Source: Mycobacterium sp. 050128 (lineage in GTDB: Bacteria > Actinomycetota > Actinomycetes > Mycobacteriales > Mycobacteriaceae). Taken from it: a stretch of DNA of 64,000 nt. Position numbers and translations under genes: made by a program. The notes below the pieces were generated by a model that searched no databases, was not told where the DNA came from, and was given only the letters and a program-made list of their open reading frames with translations. The stretch spans positions 1,364,001 to 1,428,000 of the forward strand of contig NZ_JAZGLW010000001.1 of assembly GCF_036409155.1 (NCBI RefSeq), given 5' to 3'. Positions 33,898-43,315 of this stretch are shown here, piece by piece (the first letter of the stretch is position 1; each line of letters begins with the position of its first letter).

Positions 33898-34973
33898 GTG
33901 GGGCAAACGGATTGACGTAGTGACTGTGATGCCGCCGCGCTGCGCAACGCGTCGTCGAGGTGATCCAGATCCGCCGCCGCCGACACCAGCTCGGCGAAGG
34001 GATAGCGGTCGTGGTGAGCCGCCAGGAAATCGATGGCAGCTCGAAGATGCAGGGGACGATAGTTGTGCACCCCAGTGATTGTCATGAGATTTCGGACCAG
34101 ATACTCGGGGTCGATTGATATGGGCTGACCGGCGGCCACCGATCCCGCGAGAACGGCCCGGCCACCGACATCCAAGCTGGCGATGCATGCCTCGACGGCC
34201 AATGGGCTTCCCGACAACTCCAGCGCCACGTCGACGGGCGGCACGTCCTCGGGATCGCCGACAACGAGGTCGGCACCGAAGTTATACGCCGTCTCCTGCC
34301 GCACCGGGTCCGGATCGCATACCGCAACCCAGGCACCGAGCGCATCGGCCATCGCCGCAGCGGTGACTCCCAGCATGCCCGCACCGGTGATCAGGATCCG
34401 CGTGGGATCGCGGTGCCGATCGAGTTCGGCTGCGTCGAACACTGCAGCGACGGTCGCGGTAGCGCACGACGCGGGTGCGGCCACCGCGTCCGGCACGCTA
34501 TCGGGTACCTCGACAATCGTGGTGCCCGGCAACAGAACACAGTGACTGGCGAAGCCGCCGTTGAGCGGCCAGGCGCTGTCGAGCGCCTCGTGACCGTACT
34601 TCTTGAGATGCAGACACTTCTGTTCCAAGCCCCACACGCAGTTGCGGCATCGTCCGCAGGACGCCGTGATGGACCACACGACCCGGTCTCCGATCGACAC
34701 CTCGGCGTCGTTGGGATAGCGGGGACGCCCGCCGGAACCGATGGCCACCACATGGCCGACCTGTTCGTGGCCGAGGATGCCCGGATGCGGCGCATCCCTG
34801 CGTCCATTCACGGTGTGCAGGTCGCTCCCGCAGATGGTGGCCAGATCGACTGCGACCAGCACCCGGCCGGGGCCGGGGTCGGTCGCCGCGCTGGTCGTCA
34901 CCACGGTGATCGGCTGCCCCACCCCGTCCCAGCGTGCATACCGTGCGGCGACGACGCCGTTGACCGCAGTCAT
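33894..34973 (-). CDS. Zn-dependent alcohol dehydrogenase, phosphonate-cluster type
   Basis: About 359 residues, MDR superfamily. GHEQVGHVVAIG holds the catalytic zinc region and the structural zinc cysteines are CGRCRNCVWGLEQKC. ITGAGMLGVTAAAMA is the NAD(P) loop. It resembles the dehydrogenase proposed for phosphonate gene sets (HpnZ-type). It might oxidise a hydroxy-alkylphosphonate. The GTG/ATG start at 34973 and the upstream transporter stop overlap (ATGA), and its own stop overlaps the PhnM-like start. Confidence 0.83.
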   Translation of the reverse strand: MTAVNGVVAARYARWDGVGQPITVVTTSAATDPGPGRVLVAVDLATICGSDLHTVNGRRDAPHPGILGHEQVGHVVAIGSGGRPRYPNDAEVSIGDRVVWSITASCGRCRNCVWGLEQKCLHLKKYGHEALDSAWPLNGGFASHCVLLPGTTIVEVPDSVPDAVAAPASCATATVAAVFDAAELDRHRDPTRILITGAGMLGVTAAAMADALGAWVAVCDPDPVRQETAYNFGADLVVGDPEDVPPVDVALELSGSPLAVEACIASLDVGGRAVLAGSVAAGQPISIDPEYLVRNLMTITGVHNYRPLHLRAAIDFLAAHHDRYPFAELVSAAADLDHLDDALRSAAASQSLRQSVCPT

Positions 34974-36397
34974 GCCGACACCGGTTGCGAGGTTGTCGGC
35001 GCAATGAGCTTGCGAGCGCGCCGATTCCGTTGCCTTGCCTCGACGTCGACGGTATCCAGCGCGACGTCCTTGGGCTCGGCGAGCAACATCGTGGCGGCGA
35101 TGCCGAGCGCAAAGCACACACCGGCGATCAGCACCGTCGGCCGCAGCCCTAGCTGGGCGAGGGCGACGGGAGTGATCAGGGCACCCAGGAAGGCGCCCAC
35201 CTTCGCGGTGCCGGCCGAAATCCCATGTGCGGTACTGCGGATCGCGGTCGGATACGATTCGGCGGCCAACAGCATGGTCGTGTAGTTGGGTCCGACGGCG
35301 ATGCCGAACAGCGACAACCCGAAGACTACCGCGAACGGTGTCACCGTCGACGTGAGCCCCGGTATCGCGGCGATCAACGCCATCGACAGCGCGGAGAGGC
35401 TGAAGCCGATCATCTGCAATGGTTTACGGCCGATTCGGTCCAACAACGCGAGGCCGACGAGGGCGGCGACCAGGCTGAAACACACCACCAGCGCGGCGTT
35501 GATCGCGACGTTGGTGACGATGCTGGTATGCGGCGCAATGCTATTGATGAGCAACGGCTGGCTCACCGAATTTCCATACACGGCAACGTTGAAGAAGAAC
35601 CAGCTACCCGCGGTGCCCAGCAGGGTCAGCTGAAAGGACCGGGAGCGCAGCGCTTTCCACAATGTCACCGACCCGGGCGCGCGGTCGGCAGCGGCTGGCT
35701 CTACCGCGCTTCCGGAGAAGACGCTCAGATCCCGCGCCGCCCGGACGGCATCGCCGGCCACGACCAGGGTCCACCGCGGGGATTCCGGCATGTGCCGGCG
35801 ATTCCACAGCACCAGCAATGCCGGGATCGCCCCGAGGCCGAGAATCAGCCGCCAGGACAGCCCCGGCGACGTACCCAGAGCAACGACGACCAGCGCGACC
35901 ACGTAGGCCGCGACCTGTCCGAAAACGTAGAACAGAAAGGTCAATCCGACCAGTCGACCGCGATTTCGCCGGTTGGCGTACTCGGTCATGATCACCCCGG
36001 AGGCCGGATAGTCGCCGCCGATACCGATCCCGAGCACAGCGCGGGCGATCAGCAGGCTGATGAAGTTCGGGGCGAAGGCCGAAGCGAGCGCACCGATGAT
36101 CATCAGCACCGCCTCCAGCCCGTACACCCGCCGCCGGCCCAACAGATCACCAAGGCGCCCGAACAGGACCGCGCCCACCGCGACCGCCAGCAGGGTCGAA
36201 CTGGTCAGCGCCCCGACCTGGCCGGCCGACAGATGAAATTCGGGCTTGACCAACAAGGTCACCGTGCCGATGACGTTGAGGTCGTAGGAATCGGTGAAGA
36301 ATCCCATGCCCGCGGTCACGGCGGCCTTCAGATGAAATCGGCTGACCGGCGCATCGTCGAGCCGCGCACGCACCCCGGTGGGGTCCAGCGTCGTCAT
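34970..36397 (-). CDS. MFS transporter, phosphate:H+ symporter-like (PHS family)
   Basis: About 475 residues with 12 predicted membrane segments. Signature blocks are GMGFFTDSYDLNVIGT in the first helix, GDLLGRRRVYG, and GIGIGGDYPASGVIMTEYANRRNRG, which resemble Pho84-type phosphate symporters and related organic-acid carriers. It probably imports the phosphonate or the phosphate released from it. ATG at 36397 overlaps the HAD gene stop (36394-36396). There is no ABC transporter (phnCDE) nearby, so this MFS would be the only uptake route. Confidence 0.85.
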   Translation of the reverse strand: MTTLDPTGVRARLDDAPVSRFHLKAAVTAGMGFFTDSYDLNVIGTVTLLVKPEFHLSAGQVGALTSSTLLAVAVGAVLFGRLGDLLGRRRVYGLEAVLMIIGALASAFAPNFISLLIARAVLGIGIGGDYPASGVIMTEYANRRNRGRLVGLTFLFYVFGQVAAYVVALVVVALGTSPGLSWRLILGLGAIPALLVLWNRRHMPESPRWTLVVAGDAVRAARDLSVFSGSAVEPAAADRAPGSVTLWKALRSRSFQLTLLGTAGSWFFFNVAVYGNSVSQPLLINSIAPHTSIVTNVAINAALVVCFSLVAALVGLALLDRIGRKPLQMIGFSLSALSMALIAAIPGLTSTVTPFAVVFGLSLFGIAVGPNYTTMLLAAESYPTAIRSTAHGISAGTAKVGAFLGALITPVALAQLGLRPTVLIAGVCFALGIAATMLLAEPKDVALDTVDVEARQRNRRARKLIAPTTSQPVSA

Positions 36398-37086
36398 CGC
36401 GACACCGCCTGGTTGTGCGTGTCGATGCAGCCGACCAGGTCGGCGACCGAGTCCAGCACGTGGGTGTGCGGCACGGTCGCGAAGTCGGCATCACCGTGTG
36501 CCCCGGTCCGGACGCCGGCCACGATCGCCGCGCCGGCTCGCGAACCGGCCCACAGGTCGCTAGTGGTATCGCCGGCGACGGCGATCTGGTCGACGGCCTC
36601 GGTTCCGGTGCGCAGCAAAGCCGTGAGGATCATGTCGGGATAGGGCCGTCCGCGGCCGGCATCCGCGGGTGACAACGCATGTGTGATCAAGTCGCCCCAC
36701 CCTAGGGCCGCGATGATGTAGTCGCGCGTGGTCGGGGCAAAGCCCGTGGTGAGCACGACGGCGCAGCCCGATCCGCGGAGCTTTTCGATGGTCTCGGCGG
36801 CCTGCGGAATGGGCGCCACCCGGTTGCTCTGGATGGCTTCGACGTAGGCCGTTTCGAACGCGGCGTTGGCCGCTTCCGCGCGCTGCACGTCGTCGTCGAA
36901 GATGGCCCGAAACACCTCGATCTTCGACTGTCCCATCGTCTCGTGAACGTAGCGGACGGCCGCCTGATAGTCGGGGCTGCCGGTAGACAACCCTGACGAC
37001 GACAGGGACGCGTCGAACGCATCCGCGACGGCGCCGTCGTCGAGCACGGTGGTGCCCGCCATGTCCAGGCAGGCCAATCTGATCAT
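36394..37086 (-). CDS. Phosphonatase-like HAD hydrolase (PhnX-like)
   Basis: About 230 residues. The N-terminal LDMAGTT is the HAD nucleophile loop with Asp8 and Ala at +2, as in phosphonoacetaldehyde hydrolase, instead of the usual Asp. Later blocks are TTGFAPTTRDYI, GRGRPYPDMI and VAGDTTSDLWAG. It likely cleaves a C-P bond or a phosphate ester. The ATG at 37086 has GAGGAG 6 nt upstream. It is the first gene of the four-gene operon and lies opposite the GntR/UTRA gene. Confidence 0.85.
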   Translation of the reverse strand: MIRLACLDMAGTTVLDDGAVADAFDASLSSSGLSTGSPDYQAAVRYVHETMGQSKIEVFRAIFDDDVQRAEAANAAFETAYVEAIQSNRVAPIPQAAETIEKLRGSGCAVVLTTGFAPTTRDYIIAALGWGDLITHALSPADAGRGRPYPDMILTALLRTGTEAVDQIAVAGDTTSDLWAGSRAGAAIVAGVRTGAHGDADFATVPHTHVLDSVADLVGCIDTHNQAVSR

Positions 37087-37239
37087 GTCTCTCCTCTGGG
37101 TGCCAGCGTTGGGCAGGTAGGTCGTCGGCGGGCATGTGAGCACCGCACCGAGGGTTGCTGAAACCGTCTGGCTGAGCCCTGGCGCGACGGCTTCGCGAAG
37201 GTGTACGAAAGGTGAACGTTGACAGCCGATTTCGTCGCA

Positions 37240-37253
37240 GTTGTCCGAACAAC
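37240..37253. promoter_or_regulatory. Short dyad in the phosphonate-operon/GntR promoter region
   Basis: GTTGT and ACAAC arms around CCGA in the 224-bp gap between the divergent phosphonatase and GntR/UTRA genes. It is the only inverted repeat I noticed there, so it is a weak candidate operator. Confidence 0.3.
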
Positions 37254-37310
37254 TCGAAGATCATCGGTCTCTGGCAAAGCGGGAGGATCGGCGCGGCGTT
37301 AGGGTGCGCT

Positions 37311-38039
37311 GTGGTCGCCGACCCGAAGTACCGTTCGATCGCCCGAATCCTGGAAGCAGAGATTCGCGAATTCAACGACGGGCAGCGGGTCCCGAGCGAA
37401 AACGAGGTGGCGCAGCGTTTCACCGTCGCCCGCTCGACCGCGCGTGCCGCGCTGCAGTATCTGACCGCGCGCAATGTGATCCGCCGGGTGCGTGGAGCCG
37501 GGAGCTTCGCTACTCACCGCATCGACTATCCGATCGATGCGGAACGCGCCCCTTCGTGGAGCGCCACGGTGCGCGCGGCCGGCGCCTCACCCCGAAGCGT
37601 GGTGCGCACCTGCACTCAGCAGCTGCCCCCCATGGAGATCGCCGCCAAACTGCAACAGCTGCCCTCGGATCCATGTCATCGCCTGGTGCGGCTGTCGTAC
37701 GTCAACGACTTGCCCGCAGCCTGGGGGATCGAATGGGTGCCCGCCACATTGGCTCCCGACCTCGCACTGGCGATGCGCGCCAACGACTCGCTACACGAAG
37801 TCCTTACCAACGCGGGCCTTTCGCCGCGACGGTCGTGGGTACACGCCAGCACTGAGATATTCGAAGGCGAAGTCGCCGAGCAACTCGACGCACCACAGTC
37901 CAGCCTGGGGTGGTACATCGAAAGCCTCAACGTCGACGACGGCACGTTGCGGCCGGTGTCGCTGACGCAGCGGTGGTTGCGCGCCGACACCGTTCGGGTC
38001 ACCTTCGACAGCGCGGTCAGCAGCCGGGTGGGCCGTTAG
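37311..38039 (+). CDS. GntR/UTRA family regulator (PhnF-like)
   Basis: About 242 residues from the GTG at 37311. The frame is open upstream to 37212, so the start is uncertain. The winged-helix block is GQRVPSENEVAQRFTVARSTARAALQYLTARNVIRR, followed by a UTRA ligand-binding domain (WGIEWVPATLAPDL and HASTEIFEGEVAEQLD). PhnF-type UTRA proteins regulate phosphonate genes. It is divergent from the four-gene operon and probably represses it. Confidence 0.82.
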   Translation: MVADPKYRSIARILEAEIREFNDGQRVPSENEVAQRFTVARSTARAALQYLTARNVIRRVRGAGSFATHRIDYPIDAERAPSWSATVRAAGASPRSVVRTCTQQLPPMEIAAKLQQLPSDPCHRLVRLSYVNDLPAAWGIEWVPATLAPDLALAMRANDSLHEVLTNAGLSPRRSWVHASTEIFEGEVAEQLDAPQSSLGWYIESLNVDDGTLRPVSLTQRWLRADTVRVTFDSAVSSRVGR

Positions 38040-38117
38040 CTAGCGCGCCGGCTACCAGGAATTGTGCGGCCATGACTTATCTTGGCGGCCAAGGGAATAC
38101 CTTTCAGACGCCTCAAC

Positions 38118-38714
38118 TCAGGAACCGATTTGACTGTCTTGATCCGCAGCACGGAACCTGCTGGGCCACAGTGCCATTCGATCGAGTAGACCGTCCCGCA
38201 ACACCAGGGTGTGAAACAGCACCGCGCACATGTGGGCGGTAAACGCGGCGAACAGCAGGAAGGCGAAGACCCCGTGGCATTCGCGTAGCACCGCATACAG
38301 ATCGAGGTTCTGCGGTGCGATGCCCGGCAGGCGGATCGGCCCTGCCATGGTGACCGGGAGTCTCGCGGCCGACAGTGTGGCCCATCCGATCAGCGGCTGT
38401 ATCAGAAGCAATGCGTAGAGCGCGTACTCCGACCACGTCGCGATCCGGCGTTCGGCGCGGCTCATCGTCGCCAAAAACGCCGGCGGGCGGTGCGTGAGCC
38501 GGTTCGCCAGCCGCACCACCGCGAAGATCAGGATGGCCACACCCAATGGCCGGTGGATGGCCAGCAGCAGTGGGTAATAGCTCAGCGAAGCGATCATCGT
38601 CACGCCAATGAGCAACTGCGCGATGACCATCGGCGCCATTGTCCAGTGCAGTATCCGGGAGAGGATCGTGAAACATGCTGCTGTGCTGGCTTTTTCGACT
38701 TTTTCGTCGGTCAT
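38118..38714 (-). CDS. Cytochrome b561 family membrane protein
   Basis: About 198 residues with four membrane helices. Haem ligand histidines are in SRILHW, AIHRPLG and the late helix pair (RECHGVFAFL, TAHMCAVLFHTL). It should carry electrons across the membrane, probably to its partner. ATG at 38714 overlaps the stop of the upstream catalase-like gene (ATGA), so the two are made together. The pair is likely a membrane redox system delivering electrons to a periplasmic-side haem protein. Confidence 0.85.
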   Translation of the reverse strand: MTDEKVEKASTAACFTILSRILHWTMAPMVIAQLLIGVTMIASLSYYPLLLAIHRPLGVAILIFAVVRLANRLTHRPPAFLATMSRAERRIATWSEYALYALLLIQPLIGWATLSAARLPVTMAGPIRLPGIAPQNLDLYAVLRECHGVFAFLLFAAFTAHMCAVLFHTLVLRDGLLDRMALWPSRFRAADQDSQIGS

Positions 38715-39841
38715 GAGCGCACCTGGCCGACATTGACCTCGCTGGGCGACTTGGGTTCTTCGGCACGGCGGGTGAAAGAGCGCGCGTAAACGGCCGACCG
38801 CGCAGCCAGCAACGGGTCGTCGGACACCGCGATGCCGTCCGGCAACACCGTCGGATCGAAGTTGATGTCGCGTGCGTTGCCGGCCTCCTCCGTCTGCACC
38901 GCGTCGATGGTGATGGTGCCGGCGTCGATCGACCGCCGCGATTGCGGCCAGGGTTTGGTGGCGTCGCTAGTCGGGTCGCCCGGTTCACCGATCGTGAGAA
39001 TGAGCTTCCAGGTCAGCGGCCGCTGCACGACCGCACGGATGAGGTCGTCGAACAAGTAGTCCTTGCCGGACGAAGCCGGCGTGGCCGCCTGCTGGGCAAC
39101 CGCCGACCAGCGCACCGGGACGGTCGCACCGGCACTGTTGGTGAAGTAAAACGCATTCAGACCGTGAAACGCGCTGTCCGCGAACCCCACGCTGGGCGGC
39201 ATCTGCTTGATGATCTTCAGCGCCGCAACGGTCTCGGGATGCCGGTCAAGAAATGCGGCCATCTTTTGGGGATCGGGCTTACCCGTCGCGGGAACGGGTT
39301 TGGACGCGAGCAACCGCTCGTAAAAGCCTTCCGGCGTGCGGTCGGTGAAGACGGGGAAATTCACCATCGCGGTGCGCCACTGCTGGCCGTCGGGCACCTG
39401 GAACATCAGCCCGAGACCACGGACCGTGTCTGGCTTGTCGCTCTGGTCAGGCAGGCCACCGCCCAGCGAGAATCGACCGATCAGCGGCACGCTTCCGGCC
39501 CGGAAGACCGTTGCCCGGCAGACGGCCGCGCCCGCCCCGTTGCTGGTAAACGACCCCGTCGCGCTCAGCCCTTTGGCATGATTTCGCCGGAATCCGTCAT
39601 GGCGGCCGAAGACGTGTTCGAACCGATCGGCGAAGCGGGGCGGGGTCAGCGCGTCGGCCCCTGAAAAGCCGAGCCAACCGCCCGCGTAGGCGAATCCGCC
39701 GACGTCCACGGCGGCGACGCCGGCCACCGCGCCCATCCCCAACAACGCGCCGCGCCGGGTGAGCGCGCCGAAGCGCCCTCGGCCCGGTTGTGGTTCAGCG
39801 GGCCGATCCTCCGGCTCCTGATCGCGATCAGCGGGCTCCAT
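38711..39841 (-). CDS. Catalase-related haem peroxidase, Tat-exported
   Basis: About 376 residues. The N-terminal twin-arginine signal (LTRRGALLGMGAVAGVAA) predicts export of the folded protein. Catalase-type blocks follow: RRNHAKGLSATGSF (distal His), FHGLNAFYFTN and a C-terminal RSAVYARSFTRR with the proximal Tyr. This is the shortened catalase-like family (SrpA type), which reduces peroxide using external electrons rather than dismutating it. It is followed by a coupled cytochrome b561 gene, its likely electron source. The start at 39841 gives a long, polar Pro/Glu-rich lead before the signal. Confidence 0.85.
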   Translation of the reverse strand: MEPADRDQEPEDRPAEPQPGRGRFGALTRRGALLGMGAVAGVAAVDVGGFAYAGGWLGFSGADALTPPRFADRFEHVFGRHDGFRRNHAKGLSATGSFTSNGAGAAVCRATVFRAGSVPLIGRFSLGGGLPDQSDKPDTVRGLGLMFQVPDGQQWRTAMVNFPVFTDRTPEGFYERLLASKPVPATGKPDPQKMAAFLDRHPETVAALKIIKQMPPSVGFADSAFHGLNAFYFTNSAGATVPVRWSAVAQQAATPASSGKDYLFDDLIRAVVQRPLTWKLILTIGEPGDPTSDATKPWPQSRRSIDAGTITIDAVQTEEAGNARDINFDPTVLPDGIAVSDDPLLAARSAVYARSFTRRAEEPKSPSEVNVGQVRS

Positions 39842-40008
39842 GGCCCACCGTCCTTTCCGGTCTGCCGCGCAGCGTGGAACTAAGTCGCTGAAGGCAATTC
39901 AATCCAGGGGCTGTTGAGGTGCGCAACTCTTCGGGGCTAACGACGCGCACAATCCGGACCACGACTCGGCGGAAGATTTCGTTCAACCCTTACGAAGACC
40001 TTCACTAT

Positions 40009-40031
40009 TTACGCTCCGAGGCGTAGCGTAA
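40009..40031. promoter_or_regulatory. Inverted repeat upstream of the amidohydrolase operon
   Basis: TTACGCT and AGCGTAA arms with a 9-bp spacer, 94 bp before the GTG of the D-aminoacylase-like gene, in the 283-bp gap after the catalase gene. Possible operator; no regulator gene lies next to it. Confidence 0.45.
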
Positions 40032-40124
40032 TGATCGGCCGAGGCCGGGCGTCCCCCGGTCTCGTGTCCACCATCTCCGGCCAGCCAGCCCCATGGCGAC
40101 CCCGAACAGACTCGGAGGACACTC

Positions 40125-41885
40125 GTGTTCGACCTCAAGATCACTGGTGGAACTGTCGTCGACGGCACCGGCGCCGAGCGCTACACCGCCGACATCGGTA
40201 TCAAAGACGGCCGGATCGTCGACGTCGTGCGTCGCGGTGCCGGCGACCCCGAGATGGGCGGTGAGGCGGCCGAAACCATCGATGCGACAGGGCATGTTGT
40301 CGCTCCCGGATTCGTCGACATCCACACCCATTACGACGGCCAGGTGAGCTGGGACGGCTTGCTCGAGCCGTCCAGTGGCCACGGCGTCACCACGATCGTG
40401 ACCGGCAACTGCGGCGTCGGTTTCGCGCCGGTGCGGCCGGGCAGCGAGCAGTGGCTGATCGAGTTGATGGAGGGCGTCGAAGACATCCCCGGCACTGCCT
40501 TGACCGAAGGCATCGAATGGGGCTGGGAGACCTACCCCGAGTACCTCGACGCGATCGGCAAGCACAAGTTCTCGATCGACGTCGGCAGCCAGGTTGCCCA
40601 CGGCGCCATTCGCGCCTACGCGATGGGCGTGCGCGGGGCCCGCAACGAACCGGCGACACCCGACGACATCGAGGCGATGGGCCGGCTGGTGACCGAAGCG
40701 ATCGAGGCCGGCGCGCTCGGCTTCTCGACGTCGCGCACGATGGGGCACCGCGCGATGGATGGCGAACCGGTCCCCGGCACCTACGCGGCCGAGGATGAGC
40801 TATTCGGTCTCGGCCGGGCCATGGCGGCCGGCGGCCAGGCGGTGTTCGAGCTTGCACCGCAGGGATCCGCGGGTGAAGACATCGTCGCGCCCAAGAAGGA
40901 ACTGGACTGGATGCGACGGTTGAGCGGTGAGATCGACCGACCGGTGTCGTTCGCCCTGATCCAGGTGGACGCCGACCCAAACCTGTGGCGCGAAATGCTG
41001 GACCTGTCCGCCGACGCACACGCCGACGGCGCCCGGCTTTACCCGCAGGTCGCCGCCCGCCCGTTCGGCATGATGATCGGATTCCAGGGTCACCACGGCT
41101 TCAGCCACCGGCCCACCTACCGCCGACTGAAGGCCGAATGCAGCCGCGAGGAGCTCGCGCATCGGCTGGCCGACCCCGCGGTGAAGGCCGCGATCCTGTC
41201 CGAGGACGACCTGCCCGCCGACCCGAGCCTGCTGTTCGACGGCATGTTCGCGTTGGTGCAGCACTCGCTTCGCCGGCTCTTCGCGCTGGGCGATCCGCCC
41301 GACTACGAGCCCACAGCCGACCGCACCGTCGCGGCCATCGCCAAGGCCCGCGGCGAGGACCCGCTGTCGACGCTGTATGACCTGATGCTCGAGCGGGACG
41401 CGACGGCGATGCTGATGCTGCCGCTGTTCAACTACGCCGAGGGCAACCACGACGCGATCCGTGAGATGCTGCTGCACCCCGCCGGCGTGCTCGGGCTTTC
41501 CGACGGCGGCGCCCACTGCGGGATGATCTGCGACGCGTCCTATCCCACCTTCCTGCTGACGCACTGGGCGCGAGACCGGCATCGGGGCGACAAGCTGGCG
41601 CTGGAATACGTGATCCGCAAGCAGTCTCGCGATACCGCTCACCTCTTCGGGCTGACCGACCGCGGCACCATCGAGCGCGGCAAGAAGGCCGACATCAACG
41701 TCATTGACATGAACGCGTTGCAGCTGCATCCCGCGGCGATGGCCTTCGACCTGCCCGCCGGCGGTAACCGGATCCTGCAGGGGGCCAGCGGATACGCGGC
41801 GACGATCGTCAGCGGAACCGTGACCCGTCGCAAGGACGTCGACACCGGAGCACGACCCGGTCGCCTGGTACGCGGAGCACGCTAA
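40125..41885 (+). CDS. N-acyl-D-amino-acid deacylase-like amidohydrolase
   Basis: About 586 residues. The N-terminal small beta-sandwich and first metal motif ([12 protein letters not shown]) are typical, with [14 protein letters not shown] and the Asp of the late block. The D-aminoacylase/dihydroorotase-like class removes acyl groups or opens rings on amides. The GTG at 40125 has GGAGG 7 nt upstream. A Rieske oxygenase gene follows 11 bp after its stop, so the two are probably co-transcribed, but a joint substrate is not evident. Confidence 0.8.
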   Translation: MFDLKITGGTVVDGTGAERYTADIGIKDGRIVDVVRRGAGDPEMGGEAAETIDATGHVVAPGFVDIHTHYDGQVSWDGLLEPSSGHGVTTIVTGNCGVGFAPVRPGSEQWLIELMEGVEDIPGTALTEGIEWGWETYPEYLDAIGKHKFSIDVGSQVAHGAIRAYAMGVRGARNEPATPDDIEAMGRLVTEAIEAGALGFSTSRTMGHRAMDGEPVPGTYAAEDELFGLGRAMAAGGQAVFELAPQGSAGEDIVAPKKELDWMRRLSGEIDRPVSFALIQVDADPNLWREMLDLSADAHADGARLYPQVAARPFGMMIGFQGHHGFSHRPTYRRLKAECSREELAHRLADPAVKAAILSEDDLPADPSLLFDGMFALVQHSLRRLFALGDPPDYEPTADRTVAAIAKARGEDPLSTLYDLMLERDATAMLMLPLFNYAEGNHDAIREMLLHPAGVLGLSDGGAHCGMICDASYPTFLLTHWARDRHRGDKLALEYVIRKQSRDTAHLFGLTDRGTIERGKKADINVIDMNALQLHPAAMAFDLPAGGNRILQGASGYAATIVSGTVTRRKDVDTGARPGRLVRGAR

Positions 41886-41896
41886 GGACTCGGTCG

Positions 41897-43267
41897 GTGA
41901 CCGCGGCTGCCGGCAATCCGGCACGCACCCGGGACGAGGATGCGATCGGCACCCCGCCCGACGGCCCGACGCTGGTGCCGGCGCAGCGCTACTACTCGCC
42001 GGCATTCGCACAGCTCGAGATCGAGCGCATGTGGCCGAAGGTATGGCAGGTCGCCTGCATGGTCGACCACGTCGCCGAACCGGGCGACTACTTCGAATAT
42101 CGCTGCGGCCCTTACGGGGTGCTGATCGTCCGCGGTCACGACGGCGTGCTGCGGGCATTCCAGAACGCCTGTCGCCATCGCGGCAACTCGCTGTGCACCG
42201 GCTCGGGTTCGGGACTGCGCGAGCTCAAATGCGGCTATCACGGGTGGACCTGGGATCTGGCTGGCACGCTCAAGCGGGTCCCCAACCGCAAGGGCTTCGG
42301 CGCCCTGCACATGTCCGACTTCCCGCTGGTTCCGGCCAAGGTCGACAGCTGGGCCGGCCTTGTCTTCGTCAATCTCGACCTGGGCGCGATGCCGCTGATC
42401 GAGTATCTAGAGGCGATTCCCGATGACATCGCCTGGTGTCGTTTGGAAGACTTCCGCTGCTACGCGACCCTTACGGTCGACGTCGAGGCAAATTGGAAGA
42501 CGATCGCCGACGGGTACAGCGAGACCTACCACGTCCAGACCCTGCACCCGGAATTGCTGCGCTGCATCGATGACATCCATGCGCCACAACAGATCTGGGG
42601 ACACACGGGTAAGTCCGATCAGCCCTATGGCGTGCCGAGCCCTCGCTTCGACGGCACTTTGAGCGACGAAGAGGTCTGGGACGCTTACGTATACACCCAA
42701 GGTGCGCTGATGGGAGCGGCCGAAGGCACTCCCTTCCCCGCCGACGAACGCCGGCCCGGACAGACGGTGCAGGAGCTGATCGCGGATCGTACCCGGGAAT
42801 TCGCGGCTTCGCGGGGCGTGGACCTGGACTGGGCCGACACCGATCGGATCACCCGGCTACACCAGTACAACGTGTTCCCGAACATGACGTTGCTGGCCAA
42901 TGCCGACCACCTGACGATCATGTGCTCACGCCCCGGCCCCGATCCCGGCTCGACTCCCGATCAGGGCGAGTTGGTTATGTTCTTGATGACGCGGATGCCG
43001 CCGGGCGCCGCGCGCAACAAGCCGACAGACGTTCGGGTGAACGCCGCGGAGGCCGAGCCCGGCCTGGTGCTCACCCAAGACATCCGGGTGCTCCCGGGCT
43101 TGCAGCGCGGTATGCACCAACCCGGATTCACCCACGTGGTGCTCTCCGGTGAGGAGCGTCGGGTGATCAACATGCACCGCAATCTCGAGCGTTACCTCGA
43201 CCTACCGGAATCCGATCGGATGACCGGGGGCATAGGAGAACCCGGCGAATTCGCGTCGACAATTTAA
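41897..43267 (+). CDS. Rieske aromatic ring-hydroxylating oxygenase, alpha subunit (second)
   Basis: About 456 residues. Rieske ligands are Cys92-x-His94 and Cys112-x2-His115. The iron site is Glu209-x2-His212-x4-His217. It is longer than the one at 1862 and differs through the middle, so the two are not recent copies. GTG start at 41897, 11 bp after the amidohydrolase stop, and 48 bp before the small TM-protein gene. No reductase or beta subunit is adjacent, so a general electron partner is needed. Confidence 0.85.
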   Translation: MTAAAGNPARTRDEDAIGTPPDGPTLVPAQRYYSPAFAQLEIERMWPKVWQVACMVDHVAEPGDYFEYRCGPYGVLIVRGHDGVLRAFQNACRHRGNSLCTGSGSGLRELKCGYHGWTWDLAGTLKRVPNRKGFGALHMSDFPLVPAKVDSWAGLVFVNLDLGAMPLIEYLEAIPDDIAWCRLEDFRCYATLTVDVEANWKTIADGYSETYHVQTLHPELLRCIDDIHAPQQIWGHTGKSDQPYGVPSPRFDGTLSDEEVWDAYVYTQGALMGAAEGTPFPADERRPGQTVQELIADRTREFAASRGVDLDWADTDRITRLHQYNVFPNMTLLANADHLTIMCSRPGPDPGSTPDQGELVMFLMTRMPPGAARNKPTDVRVNAAEAEPGLVLTQDIRVLPGLQRGMHQPGFTHVVLSGEERRVINMHRNLERYLDLPESDRMTGGIGEPGEFASTI

Positions 43268-43315
43268 TGGCGAGCGCCCCCCGAAAGCGCCGTCACGGGT
43301 CTAGACTTCCGGCTT

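Noticed and set aside
35225..36643. Antisense open frame (472 codons) opposite the MFS transporter
   Set aside because: The transporter frame has 12 hydrophobic segments with family motifs; the antisense product is Arg/Gln/His-rich, as expected from the reverse of membrane-protein codons.
37212..37310. Longer N-terminus for the GntR regulator (ATG/GTG at 37212)
   Set aside because: The extra 33 residues have no similarity to GntR N-termini, and the GTG at 37311 gives the normal short lead before the winged helix; uncertain but less likely.
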